Assembly: GCA_944390955.1 (NCBI GenBank)
Contig: CALXRY010000053.1
Location: 1 to 45,562, forward strand
Source: an uncultured Clostridia bacterium
GTDB taxonomy: Bacteria > Bacillota > Clostridia > UBA1381
DNA: 45,562 bases
Direction: 5' to 3'
Made by a program: the position numbers and the translations under genes. Shown here piece after piece: positions 7,941 through 14,868 of the stretch (position 1 is the stretch's first letter; each line of letters opens with the position of its first letter). Below the pieces are notes generated by a model. It searched no databases. It worked only from the letters and a program-made list of their open reading frames with translations, and was not told the origin of the DNA.

Positions 7941-8639
7941 CTATCTGTTTTGAGTCATTCCTCTGTAAGATACCTCGGCAGCCTCCAGCTCCATGTTGCA
8001 GCAGAGCTTATATACCGGAACCGTTGTGATTAGCTTATCAAGAATTTTAAGTAGCTTATCCATACGCTCTTCCGATACCGGTCTGACCGTCTGATTTAAT
8101 ATTCCGAAAAGCGCAGCCTCCGGATCAGCTTTTTCTATGCTGTTTTCCTTACCACGCTCAAGCATACATATCCCACGCAGCGGAACACCCTCATTAACAT
8201 TAAGATCAGTCTTTCCCGAAAACGGCGTGCCGTAAACGTAAAAGCCGTCTTTTGTAAGCCTTATAGCCGGCTTATCATCGTTAAGGATATATGCTCCCTC
8301 AAAGCGCTTCAGCCATATCTGCGTATGCGTTGACTTTCCTGTGCCGCATGGCGCACTGAACAGAAAACCCTCGCCTTTATATACCACCGCCGATGAATGC
8401 AGCAGCAGGCCTCCGAATTCCGGCAGCAGCTCATAAAACTCACTCCCGAGCCATATATATTCACAGTCCTCAATCGTAAGATGCGGGTTCTCTCTTTGCT
8501 TATGTTCCAAAAATTCATCACTCAAGCGTATCCTTATGTCGGACTCCGAAGCCTCATCTGTCAAATAAGCTTCGCTCTGCCTGAGAGTTCGCGGATATTT
8601 TGGTGCCATATCAACATTTATTCCGGCAATATTATACAT
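7941..8639 (-). CDS. HPr-kinase-like P-loop kinase
   Basis: 232 residues. It has a Walker A loop APCGTGKST (96-104), an HSSAVV strand just before it (81-86) and an acidic NDDKP motif (120-124), all typical of the C-terminal kinase fold of HprK. It is too short and lacks the HprK N-terminal domain, so it is not the catabolite-control kinase itself. Related small kinases occur with PqqD-like proteins and, in lasso peptide clusters, phosphorylate the peptide. It is the first gene of a two-gene operon with the PqqD protein. GAGGAG lies nine bases before the ATG, and the promoter at 8670-8698 is embedded in a palindrome. The physiological substrate cannot be read from the sequence. Confidence 0.8.
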   Translation of the reverse strand: MYNIAGINVDMAPKYPRTLRQSEAYLTDEASESDIRIRLSDEFLEHKQRENPHLTIEDCEYIWLGSEFYELLPEFGGLLLHSSAVVYKGEGFLFSAPCGTGKSTHTQIWLKRFEGAYILNDDKPAIRLTKDGFYVYGTPFSGKTDLNVNEGVPLRGICMLERGKENSIEKADPEAALFGILNQTVRPVSEERMDKLLKILDKLITTVPVYKLCCNMELEAAEVSYRGMTQNR

Positions 8640-8660
8640 TTAAGTTTTCTCCTCTTGTTT

Positions 8661-8698
8661 TATAGGTATATTATACTATACAATACCTATAAATTCAA
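8661..8698 (-). promoter_or_regulatory. Promoter with embedded palindrome for the kinase-PqqD operon
   Basis: Read leftward: TTGAAT (8693-8698), 17-base spacer, TATAAT (8670-8675). The arms TATAGGTAT (8661-8669) and ATACCTATA (8683-8691) form a perfect 9-bp inverted repeat that brackets the -10 box. A repressor bound there would block transcription. It lies too close to the start to be explained simply as an RNA hairpin. Confidence 0.7.
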
Positions 8699-8737
8699 TA
8701 AAAATAAAAAAAATTTAAAAAAAATTAATAAATAAAG

Positions 8738-8767
8738 TAGACAAAGCACACTGTTTTAGTGTATAAT
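8738..8767 (+). promoter_or_regulatory. Promoter for the SLH gene at 8816
   Basis: TAGACA (8738-8743), 18-base spacer, TATAAT (8762-8767). The sequence between this promoter and the divergent kinase promoter is nearly pure A/T. Confidence 0.7.
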
Positions 8768-8815
8768 ATGTATATGTGATACAATTCACAAAAACAGAAA
8801 GGACTGATTACCATA

Positions 8816-9943
8816 ATGAAACATCTAAAGAAGCTTGCAGCGCTGATGATTGCAGGGGCTGTTTCGGTCGGAAGTGCATTTTCAGCTTTTGCTGCTTTCA
8901 GTGATATGCCGGAAGGAGAAATGGGCGTAGCGATCGATAACGCAGTAAATAACGGACTTCTTACAGGATATGAGGACAACACCGTGAGACCGTACGAGCC
9001 CATAACAAGAGCGCAGATGTCTGCGATAATTGTACGAGCCTTCGGCGCTACAGAGAGAACAGATACCTCCTTCGGCGATGTTCCGGATGACGCATGGTAT
9101 AAGGAATCCGTTGAGCAGGCGGTATATATGGGCGCATTCGAAGGAGATGAAAACGGAAACTTCAATCCGAACAACAACATCACATTCCAGGAAACATACG
9201 CAGTGCTTGCGAGAGTATTCCAGTTCGTTCCGCGCGATGTCACCGTATCTCCGCGTGTGGAGAGCAGTGTTGAGGAAACGCTCTCGGAATACAGCCGGAT
9301 ATCTAATCAGACATATACCACTTCGGAAAAAGACGGCAATACATACGTTACAATCACGGGTCAGATATGTGTTCCCGCCGACAATGCGCTCGATTCCTTC
9401 CCCGACAGAGATCAGCTTGCCTCATGGGCTTCCGATTACGCAAAGGCTGTAGTAGGCAACGGCGGCTATACCGGCATAGACGGTATGCTCAAGCCCAATG
9501 ATGCGATCTCAAGAGGAGAATTTGCCATGATCATGGACGAGCTTGTAAGTCTCTATATAGATGAACCAGGAACATATACAGACGGCTTCGGCTCCGGCAG
9601 CGTTGTTGTACGCTCGGGAGGAGTTACCATAGATGGACTTAACACAGATAATAATCTCATCCTCAGCTACGGTATCGACAGCAAGACCGAGGTCAAAAAC
9701 TCAACAATTGGCAACTGCATCGTTGTCTACGGCGGCAGCGATCCAACTCCGGTTGAAAATGAGAACGGCATATTACGAGCCGACGAATCATTCATAAGCA
9801 TTTCGGCAAACATATATGACTGCCGTATATTTGCTCCATATTCAGAAACGCTGGTAGTATGCACAAACGAAAATGTAAGAGATGCATTTATAAAGTCATA
9901 CCAGTTTGATACAGCAATTGTTAATCTCGGTTTTATGCAGTAA
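8816..9943 (+). CDS. SLH-domain surface protein with short post-SLH module
   Basis: 375 residues. A signal peptide (1-27) precedes SLH domains at about 28-76 and 86-136. The third SLH (about 195-244) is separated from the second by an insert of roughly 55 residues (140-194). A module starting GTYT (252-308) follows directly; its pattern (VVV..., NLILSYGI, VKNSTI, YGGS) matches the module at residues 205-263 of the SLH protein at 499-3411. The remaining 65 residues are unrecognised. No enzymatic motif is visible; an S-layer-like structural role is plausible. AAAGGA precedes the ATG by 12 bases. It is monocistronic. Confidence 0.82.
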   Translation: MKHLKKLAALMIAGAVSVGSAFSAFAAFSDMPEGEMGVAIDNAVNNGLLTGYEDNTVRPYEPITRAQMSAIIVRAFGATERTDTSFGDVPDDAWYKESVEQAVYMGAFEGDENGNFNPNNNITFQETYAVLARVFQFVPRDVTVSPRVESSVEETLSEYSRISNQTYTTSEKDGNTYVTITGQICVPADNALDSFPDRDQLASWASDYAKAVVGNGGYTGIDGMLKPNDAISRGEFAMIMDELVSLYIDEPGTYTDGFGSGSVVVRSGGVTIDGLNTDNNLILSYGIDSKTEVKNSTIGNCIVVYGGSDPTPVENENGILRADESFISISANIYDCRIFAPYSETLVVCTNENVRDAFIKSYQFDTAIVNLGFMQ

Positions 9944-9946
9944 CCC

Positions 9947-9984
9947 AAAAAACAGATAGAGCTCGCAGGCTCTATCTGTTTTTT
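9947..9984. terminator. Bidirectional terminator between two SLH genes
   Basis: Perfect 16-bp stem (9947-9962 with 9969-9984) with a 6-base loop and T runs in both directions, shared by the convergent genes ending at 9943 and 9991. Confidence 0.95.
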
Positions 9985-9990
9985 TATTTG

Positions 9991-11415
9991 CTATTCAAGA
10001 AACTCCTTACAGTATCGGTCTATGCCCTCGGCGATGGAGCGTCCTATCTGCTCCGACTCGTTTCTCAATATTTCAAGATCGCTGCTGTTGTCAAAGAAAC
10101 CTATCTCAAGATATGCTATTGTTATCGGGCATTTACAGAACAGCACCAGCTCCGGTAATGCTTCATAGCGTCCACCGGAATATGCGGACAAGCTCGTATT
10201 TTCAACTATCTTATCGTTTATGTATTGTCCGAGAGTATTGCCGTCCTGAGCATATGTCGGCGAGATGCCTGCCTGATCATAATAGCCGTCGAGCGCTATA
10301 TATGCGCTTCCGCGGCCGCCGCCAGCGTTTGAATGAACACATACAAACAGGTCGGCGTCAGGCGCCTGAGTTGTGTCGTTATTAGGATAACAGTATATGA
10401 GCCGCTTTGTCATCGACGGATTATCGTCTGCGGTCGGTCTTGAAAGACGCACTTCATAGCCCATTTCCTCAAGATACTGCTTTGCATAGCTTACATTTGA
10501 GAGGTTTATATCAGGTTCTATCGCCCTGTCGCCGTTAGCCATCGGATACCAGCAGCCGCCTCCGGACGGCGCCCGCCCCGAACAGCCCCAGCCCTCGCAG
10601 TCCTGCCATGTCGTCCAGGACTTCCAATGCCTCCACTCTCCCCAGGTGCCTGTATTTTCATTATATAGCCAGCCCTCGGCAAGCTTCTCCTCATCGCTCA
10701 TATAGCCAGAGTCCTTTCCGTGACCCGCGTCAAGGACTATGATCTTCTTCGGCTCCGGAGTCGGCATCGGCTCTGGAACAGCATTTTCGCCTACGAAGGA
10801 ATCGTATTCAAGCTTATCCTCTATCTTTGCATACATGCGCATTATCATAACGGCTGCATTTCCGCGGCTGACAAAATCCCCGCCGCCGAAGGTGTTATCC
10901 GTACGCTCTGTTATTATCCCCTCGTTCTTTGCTATCTTGACATAATCCCGTGCCCAGTCCGAAACGCCGTCCCTGTAGGTCAGCTCGATATCCGGCACCT
11001 GAGTCCCGTTCAAATCCTGAAGCACCCTGACAAGCACCGCCACAAGCTGCTCTTTTGTTATGCTGTCATTTCCCCTGAATGTCCCATCGTCAAAACCGTT
11101 TATGATCCCCTCTTTTTCAGACGAAGCTGCAACGTAATAATACCAGTCGTACTTCGTTACGTCAGTAAACGTGCACTCAAGCGTGTTATCCATTTTGTTC
11201 AGTATCCTAAGCATGACCGCCGCAAGCTCCGCACGGCTTATCAGCTTGAACGGCGAAAACTCAGTTTCCGACGTGCCATTTATATACCGCTTTTCAACCA
11301 TGGTGTTCACAGCGTTCTGCATCTCACTGCCGGTGCCCTCCATATCCTCAAACGCGGCAAACGCCGAAGGCATAAGCAGCACAATCGCCATTATCACCGA
11401 AATCAATTTTTTCAT
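9991..11415 (-). CDS. SLH-anchored N-acetylmuramoyl-L-alanine amidase (Amidase_3)
   Basis: 474 residues. A signal peptide (1-20) precedes three SLH domains (about 22-70, 82-132, 145-196), a Pro/Glu linker (about 210-222) and an Amidase_3 domain (225-474). The zinc-binding and catalytic residues are visible: His232 in DAGHG, Glu300, His361 in VHSNA and Glu437 in YLEIGF. Enzymes of this family cleave the bond between MurNAc and the peptide stem. Between His232 and Glu300 lies an insert of roughly 50 residues beyond the usual spacing, with eight Trp and three Cys at 249-289. AGAAGGG precedes the ATG by five bases. It is monocistronic. Confidence 0.92.
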   Translation of the reverse strand: MKKLISVIMAIVLLMPSAFAAFEDMEGTGSEMQNAVNTMVEKRYINGTSETEFSPFKLISRAELAAVMLRILNKMDNTLECTFTDVTKYDWYYYVAASSEKEGIINGFDDGTFRGNDSITKEQLVAVLVRVLQDLNGTQVPDIELTYRDGVSDWARDYVKIAKNEGIITERTDNTFGGGDFVSRGNAAVMIMRMYAKIEDKLEYDSFVGENAVPEPMPTPEPKKIIVLDAGHGKDSGYMSDEEKLAEGWLYNENTGTWGEWRHWKSWTTWQDCEGWGCSGRAPSGGGCWYPMANGDRAIEPDINLSNVSYAKQYLEEMGYEVRLSRPTADDNPSMTKRLIYCYPNNDTTQAPDADLFVCVHSNAGGGRGSAYIALDGYYDQAGISPTYAQDGNTLGQYINDKIVENTSLSAYSGGRYEALPELVLFCKCPITIAYLEIGFFDNSSDLEILRNESEQIGRSIAEGIDRYCKEFLE

Positions 11416-11450
11416 ATTTACCCTTCTTTCATAAATATATGTATATGTTA

Positions 11451-11479
11451 ATTATAGCATATTACATTTAAAAATACAA
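11451..11479 (-). promoter_or_regulatory. Extended -10 promoter for the SLH amidase
   Basis: Read leftward: TATAAT (11451-11456) preceded by TGC, giving an extended -10. The -35 position (11474-11479, TTGTAT) is weak. Confidence 0.6.
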
Positions 11480-11481
11480 GA

Positions 11482-11510
11482 TTGATTTAATGCGGCCGAT
11501 ATGTTATAAT
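11482..11510 (+). promoter_or_regulatory. Promoter for the aldose epimerase gene
   Basis: TTGATT (11482-11487), 17-base spacer, TATAAT (11505-11510). It is divergent from, and nearly abuts, the amidase promoter. Confidence 0.75.
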
Positions 11511-11542
11511 GATTACATTATAAAACTCAGGGAGAAAAGAAA

Positions 11543-12400
11543 ATGGAACAAATTATACATAACGAATATCTGAACATTCGCATAAGCTCCCTCGGAGCGG
11601 AGCTGCAAAGCGTTACGGGCACAGATGGACGCGAATACCTCTGGTATGGCGACGAAAAATTCTGGAGCAGTCGCGCGCCTCTGCTGTTTCCTGTATGCGG
11701 AGGGCTTATAGACGACAGCTATACATTAAACGGAAAGAAATATTCAATGCCGAAGCACGGTTTTGCAAAGCATTCGGAATTTACACCAGAGGACACGTCG
11801 GATGATTCTTGTACCTTCCTTCTGAAGTCGCATGAAAAAACCTTAAGCATATTTCCGTTTGAATTTGAGCTGCGCGTAAAATACTCGCTCGAAAAAAGCT
11901 CTCTTAAGGTCGGATACTCAGTAAAAAACATGTCGGACGGCACGATGTATTTTTCAATAGGAGCGCATGAGGGCTATTACCTTCCCGGCGGGATAGAGGA
12001 ATATTCGATTGAATTTGAAAAACCGGAAACGCTCGACACCTTTGAATTTGACGGGAGCTTCCCAAACGGCAAAAAGCGCCGGATACTTGAAAACAGCCTA
12101 AGCCTGCCGCTCGAATACAAATATTTTGACGACGATACACTGATGTTCAGGGGGCTATCCTCAAAAAAGGCTGCTATAGTACATTGCAGCGGAGAAAAAA
12201 TTGCCGAGGTCGACTTCAGCGCCTTTAAATATCTTCTGTTCTGGACAATGCCGGACGCGCCGTATATCTGCATAGAGCCCTGGCAGGGATCGCCCGATCC
12301 TGTCGGTTTGCATACAGATTTCTCGAAAAAACCCGATATTACCGCGCTTCCCGCCGGAGAAGAATTTAATATCTTGCACACAATCATATTCGGAGCATAA
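11543..12400 (+). CDS. Aldose 1-epimerase family protein
   Basis: 285 residues. The pattern fits the LACX/GalM-like branch of the galactose mutarotase family: SSLGAELQSV near the start, FPVCGG and KHGFAK (substrate-site His), SIGAHEGYYLPGG and a C-terminal CIEPWQG segment. These cytoplasmic beta-sandwich enzymes interconvert anomers of free aldoses, although several members act on phosphorylated sugars. The precise sugar is unknown. GGGAGA lies about ten bases before the ATG. The following HAD phosphatase has its own promoter, so the two need not be co-transcribed. Confidence 0.88.
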   Translation: MEQIIHNEYLNIRISSLGAELQSVTGTDGREYLWYGDEKFWSSRAPLLFPVCGGLIDDSYTLNGKKYSMPKHGFAKHSEFTPEDTSDDSCTFLLKSHEKTLSIFPFEFELRVKYSLEKSSLKVGYSVKNMSDGTMYFSIGAHEGYYLPGGIEEYSIEFEKPETLDTFEFDGSFPNGKKRRILENSLSLPLEYKYFDDDTLMFRGLSSKKAAIVHCSGEKIAEVDFSAFKYLLFWTMPDAPYICIEPWQGSPDPVGLHTDFSKKPDITALPAGEEFNILHTIIFGA

Positions 12401-12452
12401 AGGCCAAACACACTCTGAAGTATTATCCCCTGTATAAAATATATTTTTTTAC

Positions 12453-12481
12453 TTGAAAAACATCCGAAAGTGTTGTATAAT
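12453..12481 (+). promoter_or_regulatory. Promoter for the HAD phosphatase gene
   Basis: TTGAAA (12453-12458), 17-base spacer, TATAAT (12476-12481). The leader is only about 20 bases. Confidence 0.75.
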
Positions 12482-12504
12482 AATCATATTAGGAGAGTGA
12501 TAGC

Positions 12505-13137
12505 TTGAAGGGCGCTATATTTGACGTTGACGGAACACTGCTTGATTCAATGGGAGCGTGGTGGGTCGCATGCAGGAATTTCTTCGGACGGTACGGACTT
12601 GATTTTTCCGACGAGGCCGGTGCGGCTCTTAAAGAGCTGCGACTCGAGGAATCGTTGCCCATGCTTATAAACGAATACAATCTTGACATAACTCCGCGTG
12701 ATGCTGTCGCCGAAATAAAAGCGGCCGTAGACACGGCATATGAAACAAGCATTCCTCTTAAGCCCTATGCAAAGGAATATCTTATGCACCTAAAGCAACA
12801 TGGAACAAGGATAGCAATCGCCACATCGGGTTACAAAGAGCTTTGTCAGGCGGCATTCAAGCGGCTTGGTGTATTCGGGCTTATCGATGAATACGCATTT
12901 TCATTCGAAGTCAACAAGGGCAAGGATCATCCGGACATATATTTTCTTGCGGCGGAGCGCATAGGCGTTGAGCCTGGGCAGTGCACCGTATATGAGGATA
13001 TAGTCGCAGGGATCCGAAGCGCAAAGGCAGCCGGATTTACGGCCTGCGCCATATACGACCCCTCGAATGAGGGAGATACAGACGTGCTTAAACAGTATGC
13101 CGACCATTATATTACGGGGTGGAAGGATATGCTGTAA
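12505..13137 (+). CDS. HAD-superfamily phosphatase/phosphomutase, TTG start
   Basis: 210 residues. Motif I is DVDGTLLDS, with nucleophile Asp7 and acid/base Asp9. Motif II is the ATSG strand, and a downstream Lys and acidic YEDI complete the HAD site. The helical cap between motifs I and II places it in the beta-phosphoglucomutase/phosphoglycolate phosphatase group. The sugar or organic phosphate substrate is not determined. Translation starts at TTG: AGGAGA lies eight bases upstream and the protein opens directly with the catalytic strand. It sits between aldose epimerase and xylulokinase, consistent with sugar metabolism. Confidence 0.85.
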   Translation: MKGAIFDVDGTLLDSMGAWWVACRNFFGRYGLDFSDEAGAALKELRLEESLPMLINEYNLDITPRDAVAEIKAAVDTAYETSIPLKPYAKEYLMHLKQHGTRIAIATSGYKELCQAAFKRLGVFGLIDEYAFSFEVNKGKDHPDIYFLAAERIGVEPGQCTVYEDIVAGIRSAKAAGFTACAIYDPSNEGDTDVLKQYADHYITGWKDML

Positions 13138-13144
13138 GCAATAT

Positions 13145-13185
13145 AAAGGGACTGATGCGTTACTAAAAAGCGAATCAGTCCCTTT
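13145..13185. terminator. Terminator between the HAD gene and xylB
   Basis: Perfect 12-bp stem (13145-13156 with 13174-13185) and a 17-base loop, between convergent genes. T-rich on the plus side; weaker leftward. Confidence 0.75.
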
Positions 13186-13205
13186 GTTTACCACAAAATC
13201 AGCTT

Positions 13206-14723
13206 TTATAATTTCGCAAGCATCGAATACATGTCCTTTACACAGCCGTAAAGCTGTCTGTAAACTTCGTATACGTGCTCGTATTTTTCTGAATTGTCCA
13301 TATCTGGCGTCTGTGCCGGATTAAAGGCTATCATGCTTCGGCACGCCTCGCGTACCGACGGATATATCCCCGCTCCCACTCCTGCAAGTATCGCAGCTCC
13401 GAGCGCCGGACCCTCCTTTGAGATACACGTCTTTATAGGGCAGCGGTATATATCGGCAAGCATTGATCTCCACAACGGTGACGAGCCCCCGCCTCCGCAC
13501 GCCGTCATGTCCGAAACATCCACGCCCATTTCCTTTAATATCTCAAGGCAGTCCCTGAGCGAATACGAAACACCCTCCATGACCGCCCTTATCAGGTCAC
13601 GCTTTGTATGCATTGCCGAAAGCCCGAAAAACATCCCGCGGCAGTCGGCGTCAAGATGCGGCGTCCTCTCGCCCATCAAATACGGCAGATAGATAAGCCT
13701 GTTGCAGCCTATAGGCGACTTTTCCGCTTCTTTATCGGTAAGATAATATGTATCCACTCCCATTTCGGCTGCAGTCTTCATCTCGCTTTCACAGAAATTA
13801 TCCCTGAACCACTTAAGTGACAGACCGGCGGCAAGCGTCACTCCCATAACATGCCATTCGCCCGGCACGGCACAGCAGAAGGTATGCACCCTTCCGCCCT
13901 TGTCAAACGTCATTTTTGAAGTATGCGCAAAAACGACGCCGCTCGTACCGATAGTCGTGAACGCCTTATTGTCCTCGACAACACCCGTGCCGACGGCAGC
14001 CGCCGCATTGTCTCCGGCGCCGCCCACAACCGGCGTTCCCGCCCTCAGTCCGGTCACCGCAGCGGCCTCGCTTGTTATTTTGCCTGTGACCTCCGGTGAT
14101 TCATATACCTTTGCAAGCATCGACTTGTCTATATCGAGCTTTTCAAGCACCTCATACGACCAGCATCTGTTCGCTATATCAAGCAGCTGCATCCCGCTCG
14201 CGTCCGAAACGTCAGTCGCAAATTCGCCGGTCAGTCTGTAGCGCACATAATCCTTCGGCAGAAGGATATGACGGCATTTTGCGTAATTTTCCGGCTCATG
14301 TTTTCTTACCCACAGTATTTTTGACGCGGTAAAGCTCGGAAGCGCAGGGTTTGCCGTTATTTCAATAAGCCGCTCACGTCCCACAAGCTTCGTGATCTCC
14401 TCACATTCCGCCGAGGTCCTGCCGTCGCACCAGATTATCGACGGGCGGATAACTCCGCCGTTTTCATCGAGCATGACAAGCCCGTGCATTTGACCCGATA
14501 TCCCGACTCCGGCGATATCCGACGGGTCCACAAACGACGAGACGTATTTCAGCGTTTCGACGGCGGCATTATACCAGTCCTCCGGCTCCTGCTCTGCCCA
14601 GCCGTTCTGCGGCTGATACATCGGATATTCCACAGTCTTTGATGCAATCACCTTTCCAGAAGTATCAAAGAGCACTGTCTTTGTTCCCGAAGTCCCGAGG
14701 TCTATTCCTATAAGATATTTCAT
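13206..14723 (-). CDS. xylB: Xylulokinase (FGGY family)
   Basis: 505 residues, standard FGGY length. The N-terminal phosphate-binding loop is IDLGTSGTKTVLFD. The segment GWAEQEPEDWYNA, the substrate-site GQMHGLV and the second-domain motif ACGGGGSSPLWRSMLADIY are characteristic of xylulokinases, which phosphorylate D-xylulose for the pentose phosphate pathway. No xylose isomerase or transporter is adjacent, so activity on another ketose is possible. An AAAGGG site lies about 11 bases before the ATG. It is transcribed alone from the promoter at 14761-14789. Confidence 0.9.
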   Translation of the reverse strand: MKYLIGIDLGTSGTKTVLFDTSGKVIASKTVEYPMYQPQNGWAEQEPEDWYNAAVETLKYVSSFVDPSDIAGVGISGQMHGLVMLDENGGVIRPSIIWCDGRTSAECEEITKLVGRERLIEITANPALPSFTASKILWVRKHEPENYAKCRHILLPKDYVRYRLTGEFATDVSDASGMQLLDIANRCWSYEVLEKLDIDKSMLAKVYESPEVTGKITSEAAAVTGLRAGTPVVGGAGDNAAAAVGTGVVEDNKAFTTIGTSGVVFAHTSKMTFDKGGRVHTFCCAVPGEWHVMGVTLAAGLSLKWFRDNFCESEMKTAAEMGVDTYYLTDKEAEKSPIGCNRLIYLPYLMGERTPHLDADCRGMFFGLSAMHTKRDLIRAVMEGVSYSLRDCLEILKEMGVDVSDMTACGGGGSSPLWRSMLADIYRCPIKTCISKEGPALGAAILAGVGAGIYPSVREACRSMIAFNPAQTPDMDNSEKYEHVYEVYRQLYGCVKDMYSMLAKL

Positions 14724-14760
14724 ATTATTTATTTCCCTTTCGACTTATTTGCTTATCTTA

Positions 14761-14789
14761 ATTATATCATCGCCGCAGTACATCGTCAA
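14761..14789 (-). promoter_or_regulatory. Promoter for xylB
   Basis: Read leftward: TTGACG (14784-14789), 17-base spacer, TATAAT (14761-14766). Confidence 0.8.
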
Positions 14790-14826
14790 ATACTGTTTTT
14801 ACTGCTTGTGTTTGTTTTGCACAAAA

Positions 14827-14855
14827 ACACCGCCGCGCATGATGCGCAGCGGTGT
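14827..14855 (-). terminator. Terminator of the 1269-residue hydrolase gene
   Basis: GC-rich stem (outer arms 14827-14833 with 14849-14855, inner arms continuing with one mismatch), followed leftward by TTTTT. Confidence 0.8.
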
Positions 14856-14868
14856 GTAATGTTATGGT

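Noticed and set aside
10519-10671. Trp-rich amidase insert as a frameshift artefact
   Set aside because: The reading frame is continuous and the zinc and catalytic residues on both sides align correctly.
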